NCBI RefSeq assembly: GCF_002266465.3
Contig: NZ_CP029427.2
Location: forward strand, 3,784,501-3,848,500
DNA length: 64,000 nucleotides
Reading direction: 5' to 3'
DNA from: Bradyrhizobium symbiodeficiens
Lineage (GTDB): Bacteria > Pseudomonadota > Alphaproteobacteria > Rhizobiales > Xanthobacteraceae
Under the pieces are notes generated by a model that saw nothing but the letters and a program-made list of their open reading frames with translations, was not told the DNA's origin and ran no database searches. This document shows positions 1 through 9,200 of this stretch, one piece after another (the first letter of the stretch is position 1; every line of letters begins with the position of its first letter). Position numbers and translations under genes: made by a program.

Positions 1-1389
1 ACCATCCGCCAGCATGTCGTTGCCGGCGCCACCGAACAGAGAATCATCGCCGCCAGCCGCGATGATCACGTCATCGCCGACACCACCGGCGAGGCTGTCA
101 TTGCCACTTCCGCCATCGAGCGTGTCGTTGCCTGCATCGCCCTGAATGATATCGTCGCCAGCGCCACCGATCAGGATGTCCGCACCGCCCCCGCCTGAAA
201 TGACGTCGTCTCCATCTTCGCCCATGATGGTGTCGTCGCCGTCCTCGCCATGCAGACTGTCGTACCCGGCACCTCCGAACACCAGATCGTTTCCCGCGCC
301 CGCGAACACCAGGTCGTTGCCTTCCCCCGCATAGACGATGTCGTTGCCGCTCCCGGCGACGATGTGGTCGTCGCCCAACCCAGCGACAATCGTATCGTTG
401 CCCTGGCGGGCGTCGATGTTGTCGTCGCCATCTCGACCGTCGATCCGATCGGCGCACTGCGTGCCGAGAACGTTGTCGTCGGCAGCCGTCCCGATGATCG
501 GCGGCGCCTCGATGACGCTAAAGTAAGCGGTCTGCACGACAGATGCGAATCCATCGGTAATGGTATAGGTCAGCGTCACTTCGCCGAGCATTCCCTCATC
601 GCGGGCGAACACCCAGCTTCCGTCCTGCGCCTGCGTGATAGCGCCGGAACTTGCCGAGAGATTAACGATCCTCATAGTGTCGCCGTCCGGATCGTTGGCG
701 CCGCTTAGCAAGGCCAGGAGCGAGATCGTCAAAGCCTCACAGCCGATCACATTGCGCAGATGCACCGGTCCGCTGATCCGGGGCGCGCGATTGCGATGGG
801 GATCGATATCGAGGTCTGGGTCGGGAGTGGGATCGAAGGGGTTAGGCCCCCGCGGCTTGTCGTTACCGCCTCCGCCGCCACCACCGCCACCCGAAGCACC
901 TGCTCCATCAACAGACGCGGATTGCGGACGATTATCATTGGTTGCCCGAATTGGATCTCCCAAGGGACCAGTGTCGACCCGAACCTGGACGGGACGCTCT
1001 AGTCCGTTGAAGTCAAGTGCCGGCGAATCATTGGCCAGGAACTCGCTGATCCCTTGCGGCAGTACGATCCGGATCGGCACGACATTGTCGGACGACTTGC
1101 CGGCATGCTCGACCTTGTCTGTGGTCGCATCTTCTGCGTCTGCGACGCTCGCTTCTTCTGCTGGCCCATCGCTCTCGTCTTTGGCACCGTCATCCCTGTC
1201 GTTCTGCCGGTCTTCGTGCGCTTCCACTGTCGTCGGAAGGAAGGTCTTCAGGTACGTCGCAAACGCAGTCAGAAGCAGCAAGAAAGCGATCGGCAAGATC
1301 CCTTTCTTCTCCGGCTCCTTCTCGACGTAGTCCTCTTTCCTTGATTGCGATGGCGGCGCCTTCGGTTTCAGCGCCTGAACTGTAATCAT
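1..1389 (-). CDS. RTX calcium-binding repeat protein with N-terminal membrane segment (3' end off the window)
   Basis: The frame is open from ATG at 1389 to the left edge (463 codons), so the gene is partial. Residues 1-28 are charged. Residues about 30-48 (ILPIAFLLLLTAFATYLKTF) look like a membrane span. An acidic stretch and a Gly-run linker follow, then a cadherin/VCBS-like segment (about 205-275). From about residue 280 there are GGxGxDxhx RTX nonapeptides (for example GGAGNDLVFGGAGYDSLHG). RTX repeats bind calcium after export by type I secretion. The start overlaps the upstream ABC exporter gene by ATGA, so the two are probably co-translated. An N-terminal membrane span is unusual for a substrate with a C-terminal type I signal; it may instead be a surface-retained protein or part of the export apparatus. 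The C-terminus is not visible. Confidence 0.85.
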   Translation of the reverse strand, partial: MITVQALKPKAPPSQSRKEDYVEKEPEKKGILPIAFLLLLTAFATYLKTFLPTTVEAHEDRQNDRDDGAKDESDGPAEEASVADAEDATTDKVEHAGKSSDNVVPIRIVLPQGISEFLANDSPALDFNGLERPVQVRVDTGPLGDPIRATNDNRPQSASVDGAGASGGGGGGGGGNDKPRGPNPFDPTPDPDLDIDPHRNRAPRISGPVHLRNVIGCEALTISLLALLSGANDPDGDTMRIVNLSASSGAITQAQDGSWVFARDEGMLGEVTLTYTITDGFASVVQTAYFSVIEAPPIIGTAADDNVLGTQCADRIDGRDGDDNIDARQGNDTIVAGLGDDHIVAGSGNDIVYAGEGNDLVFAGAGNDLVFGGAGYDSLHGEDGDDTIMGEDGDDVISGGGGADILIGGAGDDIIQGDAGNDTLDGGSGNDSLAGGVGDDVIIAAGGDDSLFGGAGNDMLADG

Positions 1390-3131
1390 GCTGGCCTCCT
1401 CACTTGCGCTTGGAGTTCTTCGGTTGCAGGTCTTGCTGGCAGACCTGGTGTCATGATGTCGTTCTTCTTGCCGAACGCCGTCATGCGGCCGTTCTGGACG
1501 ATGGCAACCATATCCACGGCCACGAGCGCACTGGGCCGATGGGCGATTACGATCGTGATGCCCCCCCGGCCTCTGATGCCTTCGATCGCCCTGGTCAGGG
1601 CCGCCTCGCCCTCGCCGTCAAGATTCGAATTGGGCTCGTCCATGATCACAACGAAAGGGTTGCCATAGAGCGCCCGCGCCAACGCCACGCGCTGGCGTTG
1701 ACCGGCGGACAATGCCGCACCCTGGGGGCCAAGCTGCGTCCGATACCCTTCCGGCATCTTCACGATCATCTCGTGAACGCCGGCCGCCCTGGCCGCCTCG
1801 ACCACTTTTTGATAGTCCGGCTCCGGCTCGAAGCGGCAGATGTTCTCTTCAATCGTCGCATCCATCAGGCTGATTTCTTGAGGGAGGTAGCCGACGTGAC
1901 GACCGATATCGTCCTCGCGCCATTGGCCGAGATCGGCGCCGTCCAGGCGAACACTGCCGCGCAGCAGCGGCCAGATGCCGGTAAGGGCGCGCACCATGGT
2001 GGTCTTGCCACCGGCGCTCGGTCCGATGATGCCGAGCGCCTGGCCCGCCTCGAGTTCAAAGCTGATGTCGCTCAGGATGACCTGTCCGGATCCGGGGACG
2101 GCGACTGTGGCCTTGTCCACGCTGAGACGCTTGCTCGGCGCCGGCAGCTTCATCGGCTGGTCGACATCGGCAAGTGCCACGACAGTGTCGCGAAGCCGTT
2201 GAAAGGCCATCCGCGCCGCGATGAACGCCTTCCAGTTGCCGATCGCCAGATCCACCGGCGCCAGGGCGCGAGCGGAGGCTACCGAGCATGCGATAATCGC
2301 GCCGGCCGAGAGTTCACCCTTGATCGTGAGGTAGGCACCCAATCCAAGCACGGCGGACTGCAGCAGCATGCGCAGCACCCGCGATACTGCGGCAAACGTG
2401 CCGGTAATGTCATTCGTCCTGGTCTGCAGCTCCAGATGCTCGCCATTAGCCGCGTGGAAGCGATTGACCGCGCGGTTCGCAAACCCCATCGCCTTGATAA
2501 CGTCCGCATTGCGTGCGTTGGAATCTGCGATGGTGTTGCGGACCATTGCGGCCTTCCGAGCAGAGACGCTCAGATGCTTGGTCATAATCTCGCTGACGAC
2601 GGTGAGCACCGTAAGTATGAATGCTCCCGCGAACGTCAGCGCGCCCAGGAGCGGGTGAAGGAGATAGATGAACACCAGATAGATCGGCATCCACGGCAAG
2701 TCGAACAGCGCCGCAGGTCCTTGGCTGCCGAGGAAGCCGCGGACCGTATCAACGTCCCGGCCACGCTCGAGCGCCTCGGACGTCGAGAAGCCGAAACGAG
2801 GCATGTCGATCGCCACACGGTGAGCCAGCGGAGCGATCTTCTTGTCCAGCCTCGCGCCGACACGCACCAGCACCTGCGAACGAACGACGTCGAAGCCGCC
2901 TTGAAAGAGGTAAAGTCCGATGGCCAAGCTGGACAGAACGACAAGAGTCGGAATGCTGCCGCTGGTCAGGGCCCGATCGTAGATCTGCATCATGTACAAC
3001 GAGCCGGTCAGGGCCAACACGTTGATCATTCCCGAAATCAAGAACAGAAACAGGGCTATGCCGCGGAAGCCACGCGTCAACTCCTCAAGATTGCGGCGCT
3101 TTGCCGGCGTCAACTCTTTGGACTTGGCCAT
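1386..3131 (-). CDS. type I secretion system permease/ATPase (PrtD family)
   Basis: 581 aa, the usual length for PrtD/LipB-type ABC exporters. Residues about 20-300 form a membrane domain with several hydrophobic helices (FRGIALFLFLISGMINVLAL at the start). The ATPase domain follows: Walker A GPSAGGKTT near residue 370, signature LSAGQRQR near 475, and Walker B VVIMDEP near 495 with a D-loop (NSNLD). It should energise export of the neighbouring RTX proteins through an HlyD-type adaptor and TolC, neither of which is in the window; they may lie beyond the left edge. It sits 75 bp downstream of the peroxidase-RTX gene, with a strong hairpin in that gap, and overlaps the next RTX gene by 4 bp. 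Confidence 0.93.
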   Translation of the reverse strand: MAKSKELTPAKRRNLEELTRGFRGIALFLFLISGMINVLALTGSLYMMQIYDRALTSGSIPTLVVLSSLAIGLYLFQGGFDVVRSQVLVRVGARLDKKIAPLAHRVAIDMPRFGFSTSEALERGRDVDTVRGFLGSQGPAALFDLPWMPIYLVFIYLLHPLLGALTFAGAFILTVLTVVSEIMTKHLSVSARKAAMVRNTIADSNARNADVIKAMGFANRAVNRFHAANGEHLELQTRTNDITGTFAAVSRVLRMLLQSAVLGLGAYLTIKGELSAGAIIACSVASARALAPVDLAIGNWKAFIAARMAFQRLRDTVVALADVDQPMKLPAPSKRLSVDKATVAVPGSGQVILSDISFELEAGQALGIIGPSAGGKTTMVRALTGIWPLLRGSVRLDGADLGQWREDDIGRHVGYLPQEISLMDATIEENICRFEPEPDYQKVVEAARAAGVHEMIVKMPEGYRTQLGPQGAALSAGQRQRVALARALYGNPFVVIMDEPNSNLDGEGEAALTRAIEGIRGRGGITIVIAHRPSALVAVDMVAIVQNGRMTAFGKKNDIMTPGLPARPATEELQAQVRRPA

Positions 3132-3165
3132 TGGACTCCAACGCTCGCTTCAGAGAGAAAGGGAC

Positions 3166-3199
3166 ACGATGGAGGCGATTTTTCAATCGCCTCCATCGT
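3166..3199 (-). terminator. 15-bp perfect hairpin between the peroxidase gene and prtD
   Basis: A perfect stem (3166-3180 with 3185-3199) closes a 4-base loop. It lies 8 bases past the stop of the giant RTX gene. Read on the minus strand it is followed by a weak pyrimidine run (GTGTCCCTTTCTC), not a clean T-tract. It could be a leaky terminator or a 3' stabiliser that keeps exporter expression below that of its substrate. Confidence 0.65.
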
Positions 3200-3206
3200 A
3201 CTGAGC

Positions 3207-6200
3207 CTAGAGATTGACGTTGGCATTCGTCAGGGTGTGATGGCCTTCTATTTCAATCGTGAATTCGGCGGCCTCGTCTCCGTCGACGTTTCCTTGCAGG
3301 ACGGTGAACTCGCCATCGGCCCGCGTCTCGTGGCGGACGGCCAATTGGCCTGCCGCCGTCTGAGCGGCCCCGCTCACGAGAGTGAAGGCCTGATCAGTTG
3401 CCGTACCAGTGTCCGCGTCGATGCCGCTCAGATCGATGCGATCGCCGGGCTCGAACCCATGGATCGTGTCGCCATCCGCAGCGAAGGTGGTCTGGAACTT
3501 GAAGGTATCGTCACCTGCGCCGCCATTCAGCACGTTGGCCGAGTTGCTCGCCGTGATGGTGTCGTCGCCGGAGCCGGTGTTGACATTCTCGATGCCCCAG
3601 ATCGTGTCGTTGCCGGTCTGAATGCTCGACGTGCTGCCGTTCATCAGCGGGCCGGAGCCCAGGTTGACGGTGACCGCCGCAGTCGACGCAGACATGTCGA
3701 GCGTGTCGATCCCGCCGTCCCCAGTACCTTCGTCGCCGAAGTACGTGTCGTTGCCGTCACCGATCTCCGCTATGATGAGATCATTCCCGGCGCCGCCGAA
3801 GACGGTATCGTCGCCTGCGCCGGCGGTGATCATATCATTGCCCTCATCGCCGAAGAGCCGATCGGCCCCGGCATCGCCGTAGACGATATCGGCGTCCGCA
3901 CCGGCAAACACGTGGTCATCGCCTGTTCCGGCAAAGATCACGTCCCTCCCCGCGCCACCGTTGGCGAAGTCTGCATCTTCGCCCAGGGCGATCGCGTCGG
4001 CCCCGGCATCGCCAATGGCAATGTCGCTTCCGGCGAATGCAACGATATTGTCATCGCCCGCCGTTCCGACCAGCATGTCCGACTGCGCCGTTCCAGTTCG
4101 AACCACACCGTCCACTGCGGTTTCTTCATCGTCGCTGTCGTCCGGCGGCGTCTCGCTATCGTCGCTGCCGCCAGGCTCATCCGTCAAGAACTGCGGCGGA
4201 ACGACGCCCGTGAAGGTAACCGAATGGATTCCGTTCGAGATCGTCTTGGTGCCGTTGTCGTTCTCCACGAGCTCGTAGGTCGAGATATCCGATCCTTCGG
4301 GAAGCTCGATCACGTCCTCGGCCTGCAAGGCGCCGATGATGGTGTCGTTGCCGCCGTTGGACCTGAACACGATGCGATGAGCCGACGTCAGAGCCGAAAT
4401 ATCGATCGTGTCGTCACCTTGCTCACCATCGATGGTAATGGTGTTGAGGCGCAGGCTGGTGCCGGAGAAGTCGCCGATCACCTGGATCGTGTCGCCGCCT
4501 GCGCTGCCGCTGCCGACGGGTTCTGAGTTGTTGATACGTATCTCCTCGATCTCGCGCAACTCGGCGATGACCGAGTTGGCAAAATCGGTATTCGCGCCGC
4601 GCGTGACGACAATCTCCGTGGCCGCATTGAGGCTGGCGCCGATGTTGCCCGGCAGTGCATCCCAGGCGGCACGGGTGTAGATGCGATAGGTCTCCGCGAC
4701 GGCGGCGTTGCCGGTGATCACGAAGGTATCGCCCAGAGCACCTTCAGCTCCACCGTTGACGATATCGCGACCATCGGAGTTGATCAGCGACGTCGCGGTC
4801 GCGGTGTTGGCGTTCCAGTTGAATGTGTCGTCACCATCATCGCCATTCACGGTGTCATTGCCGGTACCGCCATTCACGATGTCGTTTCCACCACCGGCAT
4901 TGACCAAATCGTTGCCGGCAAGGGCATTGATCGTATCGGCATTGGCCGTGCCGTTTAGCGGGATGTTGTTGCCCGCCGTGCCGGTGATCGTCGAGGCTGG
5001 CGTCGTTGCCAGGGTAAAGTCGTTGATGTCGATGGAGGCATTGCCGACGGCATTGACCGTGATCGTGCCCTGGATCGGCGAGGCCGCACCACCCTCCCTG
5101 ATCGTGAGCACGGTGTTGCCACCGGACGCGCTCTCGAAGACACGGGTGGCAAAGTTGGCTGCCGTGACGCCAAGACCCGAGAGATCGATCTTGTCCTGGT
5201 TGGCCGCGGTGCCCCCGTCTGCATCGAAGCTGCTGATGGTGTCGTTACCGAAGCCGCTCGAGTTGTAGACGATCGTATTGAAGCCGGTGCCGACATCGAT
5301 GACGTCGTTGCCTTCGCCACCTATCATCACGTCGTTGTTGTCGCCACCGGACAGGGTGTCGTTGCCGGTACCGCCATCCAGCAGGTCGTTGCCAGCGTTG
5401 CCCGTCAAGACGTCGATGCCGCCGCCACCGAACAATTGATTGGCAGCGTTGTTTCCGACGATCGCGTTGTCGAGAGCATTGCCGGTTCCGTTGATTGTGT
5501 TGCCTCCAGTCAGGTTCAGGTTCTCGACGTTGGTGCCCAGAGTGTAGCCGATGGACGAGTCAACCCGATCGATTCCTCCAGAGCCCGCGGCGATCTCGTT
5601 GACCACGTCGCCGGCATCGTCAACGACGTAGATGTCGTTGTCGGCGCCGCCTGCCATGGTGTCGGCCCCGGCGCCGCCATTGAGCGTATCAGTGCCGATG
5701 CCGCCGTTCAGCGTATCGTTATCGTCGCCGCCGTTCAGCTGATCGTTGCCGTCGCCGCCGAGCAGGGTGTCGGCGCCGAGCCCGCCATTCAGCGTGTCGT
5801 TGCCCAGGAGCCCGCTCAGGGTGTCGGCGAGGTCGCCGCCGGTGATAACGTTGTTGAGATCGTTACCGGTACCGACGAACGGATCGGCGTCGATGCCTGT
5901 GTATTCCAGGTTCTCCAGGTTGACGATCGCTTCGATCGACAACACGGCCATTTCGGTTTCGATCGTGTCGATGCCCTGGTTCAAGGCTTCAACCACCACG
6001 TCGGCAATGTCGTCAACGACGTAAGTGTCGTTGCCGTTCAGGCCGACCATCACGTCAGCATCGAGCCCGCCGTCGAGAAGGTCGCCATCGCCGGCTCCCG
6101 AGCCGCCGACCAGAAGGTCTTCACCAGCTCCGCCTTGCAGTTCGTTGTCTCCGGTACCACCGAAGATCAGGTCGTTTCCGCTGCCGCCGGTGATCTCGTC

Positions 6201-9200
6201 ATCGGTACCGTTCTCGCCGGCGATGAAGTTGTTGGCCGTCGATGCCGCAAGATTGATGGTGCGGCCGAAACCGGTCGGATCGGCACGGTTGACGATATAG
6301 TCCTCGAAACCGAGCAGATAACCATTGTAGGTGGCGCCGGTGAAGTTGATCCTCTCGATGCCCCGCTGCGCATTGCCGCCGTCAAAATGGTTGATGGCGG
6401 TCACCGTCTGTCCGTTCGCGGCGACAACAAGGTCGCCGTTGGCGGTGCCAGTATCATTGTCTGCGGCATTCAGCGTCGTGAGCGCGACCGGCAGGTCCTC
6501 TGTGCTGCCCGTCTGGATCACGAGCCGATCGACCGATCCGCCGTTGTCGAGTTCGGTGATCGTGTCGTTTCCGTCGCCCAGACGGACGTTATAGGTATCG
6601 TTGCCGAGGCCGCCGTTGAGCGCATCGTTACCGAGGCCGCCGTCGAGCGCATCGTTGCCGTCCCCGCCGTTGAGCGTGTCGGTCCCGTCTCCACCAATCA
6701 GGATATCGTTGCCACCCAGACCATTGAGGACGTCGTTTCCGCCGAGCCCAACGATCAGGTCGTTGCCGTCGTTGCCCACCGGGGCGCCGGGATTGGTGCC
6801 ATTCAGCGCCGGATCGTTGCCCGGCGTTCCCATGATGATATTGAACGACTCACCGCCAGCGAACTCCACGCGCTCGATGCCGCGGAGCTTGTCGGATCCG
6901 TCGCCATCCTCGATGGTGTGTGTCACCTGTATGCTGCCGTCGGCATTGCCGGCGAAGATGTATTCGCTGGCAGCGCCAGCGAATACCGCGGTATCGGTAT
7001 CAACGACCGCGTCGCCCGTAGCCAGGATCTCGCGCACGATCACGAGCTGACCCGGATTGTACGTGCCGGCAAACATGGCGGCCGCGAGTGTCGTCATGCT
7101 GTTGTGCGAGTCGATTTCAGGGCCGGTTCCGTCCAAGTTCTGACGGACACTGATCCGGACATTCAGCCACTTGTCGCCGTCGATGATGTCATCGCCGGCG
7201 CGGCCCGTGATCCGGTCGCTGCCGTCGCCGCCGAGAATGATGTCGCCCGCGGAGTAGGACGTAACGCCGGTGCCGAGGACGGCGGCCAGGCCGTTGATGA
7301 GCGCGAGGCTCTCGGCCGTGACGGCGCTGCCGGTGTAGCCTTCCGAGCCGCCGAGAGCCGACGGCAGACGATCCGCGGCCAGGGTATCGGCGCCGGTCAG
7401 GATATCGTTGAACCTCGAGCCCGATACACCTTCGACCGACTCGTAGGCGTCGAGCGTGCCGTTCACCGGCGGGTTCGGGAACTCATCGAACACGATACCG
7501 CGCGTCAGGTCTGCGTCGACGCCGAAGGCGTTGTCCTTGTACGTCACCCAGTCCCAGCCCGACATACCGGCCAGCTTTCCGCGACCGGGACTGCCAACCA
7601 TGACGTCGTCGCCGCCCTCGGCGATGAACTCGTCGAAGCCGCCATCGCCCAGGAACACGTCGTGTCCGACGACGCCGTCGCGCGCGAAGAGTTCGTCGAA
7701 GTTGTCGCCCGGCGCGCCGTCGAAGGTGCCGGTCTCGATCCAGTCATTGCCCTCATTGCCCAGAAGGCGCTCGGCGTTCTTATTGCCGTAGATGAAGTCG
7801 TCGCCTTCACCGCCGAACACCTCGCCGCCGGCGTCGTTGCCCAGGAAGACGAAGTCCTTGCCGGCACCGCCGAGGACGAGATCCAGCCCCGGTCCCGAGT
7901 TGATGACGTCGTTGCCGGCGCCGCCCTTGATGTTATCGTCGCCGCCGAGATCCTTGATGATGTCGTCGCCGTCGCCGCCATTGTGAACGTCGTTGCCGGC
8001 GCCCCCTTCGAGGAAGTCGTTACCGGCATCGCCGTGGAGCGTGTCGTCGCCTTCGCTGGCGATCAGGATGTCGTTCCCGGCAGTGCCGCCGAGCACGACG
8101 TGCTCGCCGCCCGTGTAGCGCAGGTAGTTGGTGTCCGCGCCCGGCGTGGCCGGGTTGTTGCGGATGACCAGCGGGGTGAGGATTCCGCCGCCGACCGGAT
8201 CGTTGCCGAGATTGTCGGCGCTCTCATCGATCCCCACAGTCAGCGGATCGTCGGCCAGGATGCCATCCGCACCGGCCGTCTCACCCAATCCCGGATTGTA
8301 CTGCTTGGTGCGGTCGATCTCGAGGATCAGGCCGGGGACCGAGAACACGTCCGACGGCAGATGGGTGGCGTCGGTGTTGCGCATGATCATGGCGGCGAAG
8401 GAATTCGCCTCCATTTCGCCGAACAGATGCAGGCCATCGAGCCGCTGCAGATAGTAGAAGCGGTCGCCGTTCTGAAGCTGCTCCAGCGACACCTCGAAAA
8501 CGAAGTTGAAGGTCGAACCCAGCATGCCGCCGAACGGCAGGATCTTCTCGGCCAGGCCGCCGATCCAAAGATCGACATTCTCCAGGCCGCCCAGGGCGTT
8601 GCCCGCCCCGTAGGCGCCGACGCCGTTGAGGAAGTCCTCGGCATCCTCTGGCACCAACAGGCCGCCGACCGATTGCCCGGTGATGATGGTCAGCGCCGCG
8701 TCGCGCTTGCCGTCGATGGTTGTCTGACCGGTGATAAGCGCGTGGTTTCCGTACGCCGCGATGAAGTTGATGATCGACGCTTCGTGCTTGAGGTTGGCGG
8801 CGAACTCGACCCAGCTCTCGTAGGGCTTGAGCTCGGCCGCGCTATTGGTCACCTCGAAGAACTCACGCCGCGCGGCGTTGAGCGACGGCACGCCGGTATC
8901 GCGGCCGCGCGCCAGATTGATGGTGGCGAGATCGAGCGGCAGGCCGAGCAAATTGTTGCGGAGCGCACTGGTTACGAACTCGTCGATTTCGTTACCGACC
9001 TGCCGGGTCATACCCCGGATGATCGCGCCGGCCGCGACTTCGTCGGTGACGCCGTGTGCGGTACCGCCGACCTCGTCGAACTCGAATGGATTGAGAAAGC
9101 CCTCGATCAGGCCGATATGCCCGGCGTTGAACGACGGATCGAACCGGTCGATCGTCTCGGTCAGCATCGAGTGACCGAAGCGATAGACCACGTGGGCGAA

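Noticed and set aside
1404..4526. Very long plus-strand open frame (1040 codons) opposite the exporter and RTX genes
   Set aside because: It is antisense to genes with clear domains; long mirror frames arise from high GC and the repeated GGxGxD codons. No ribosome site or domain.
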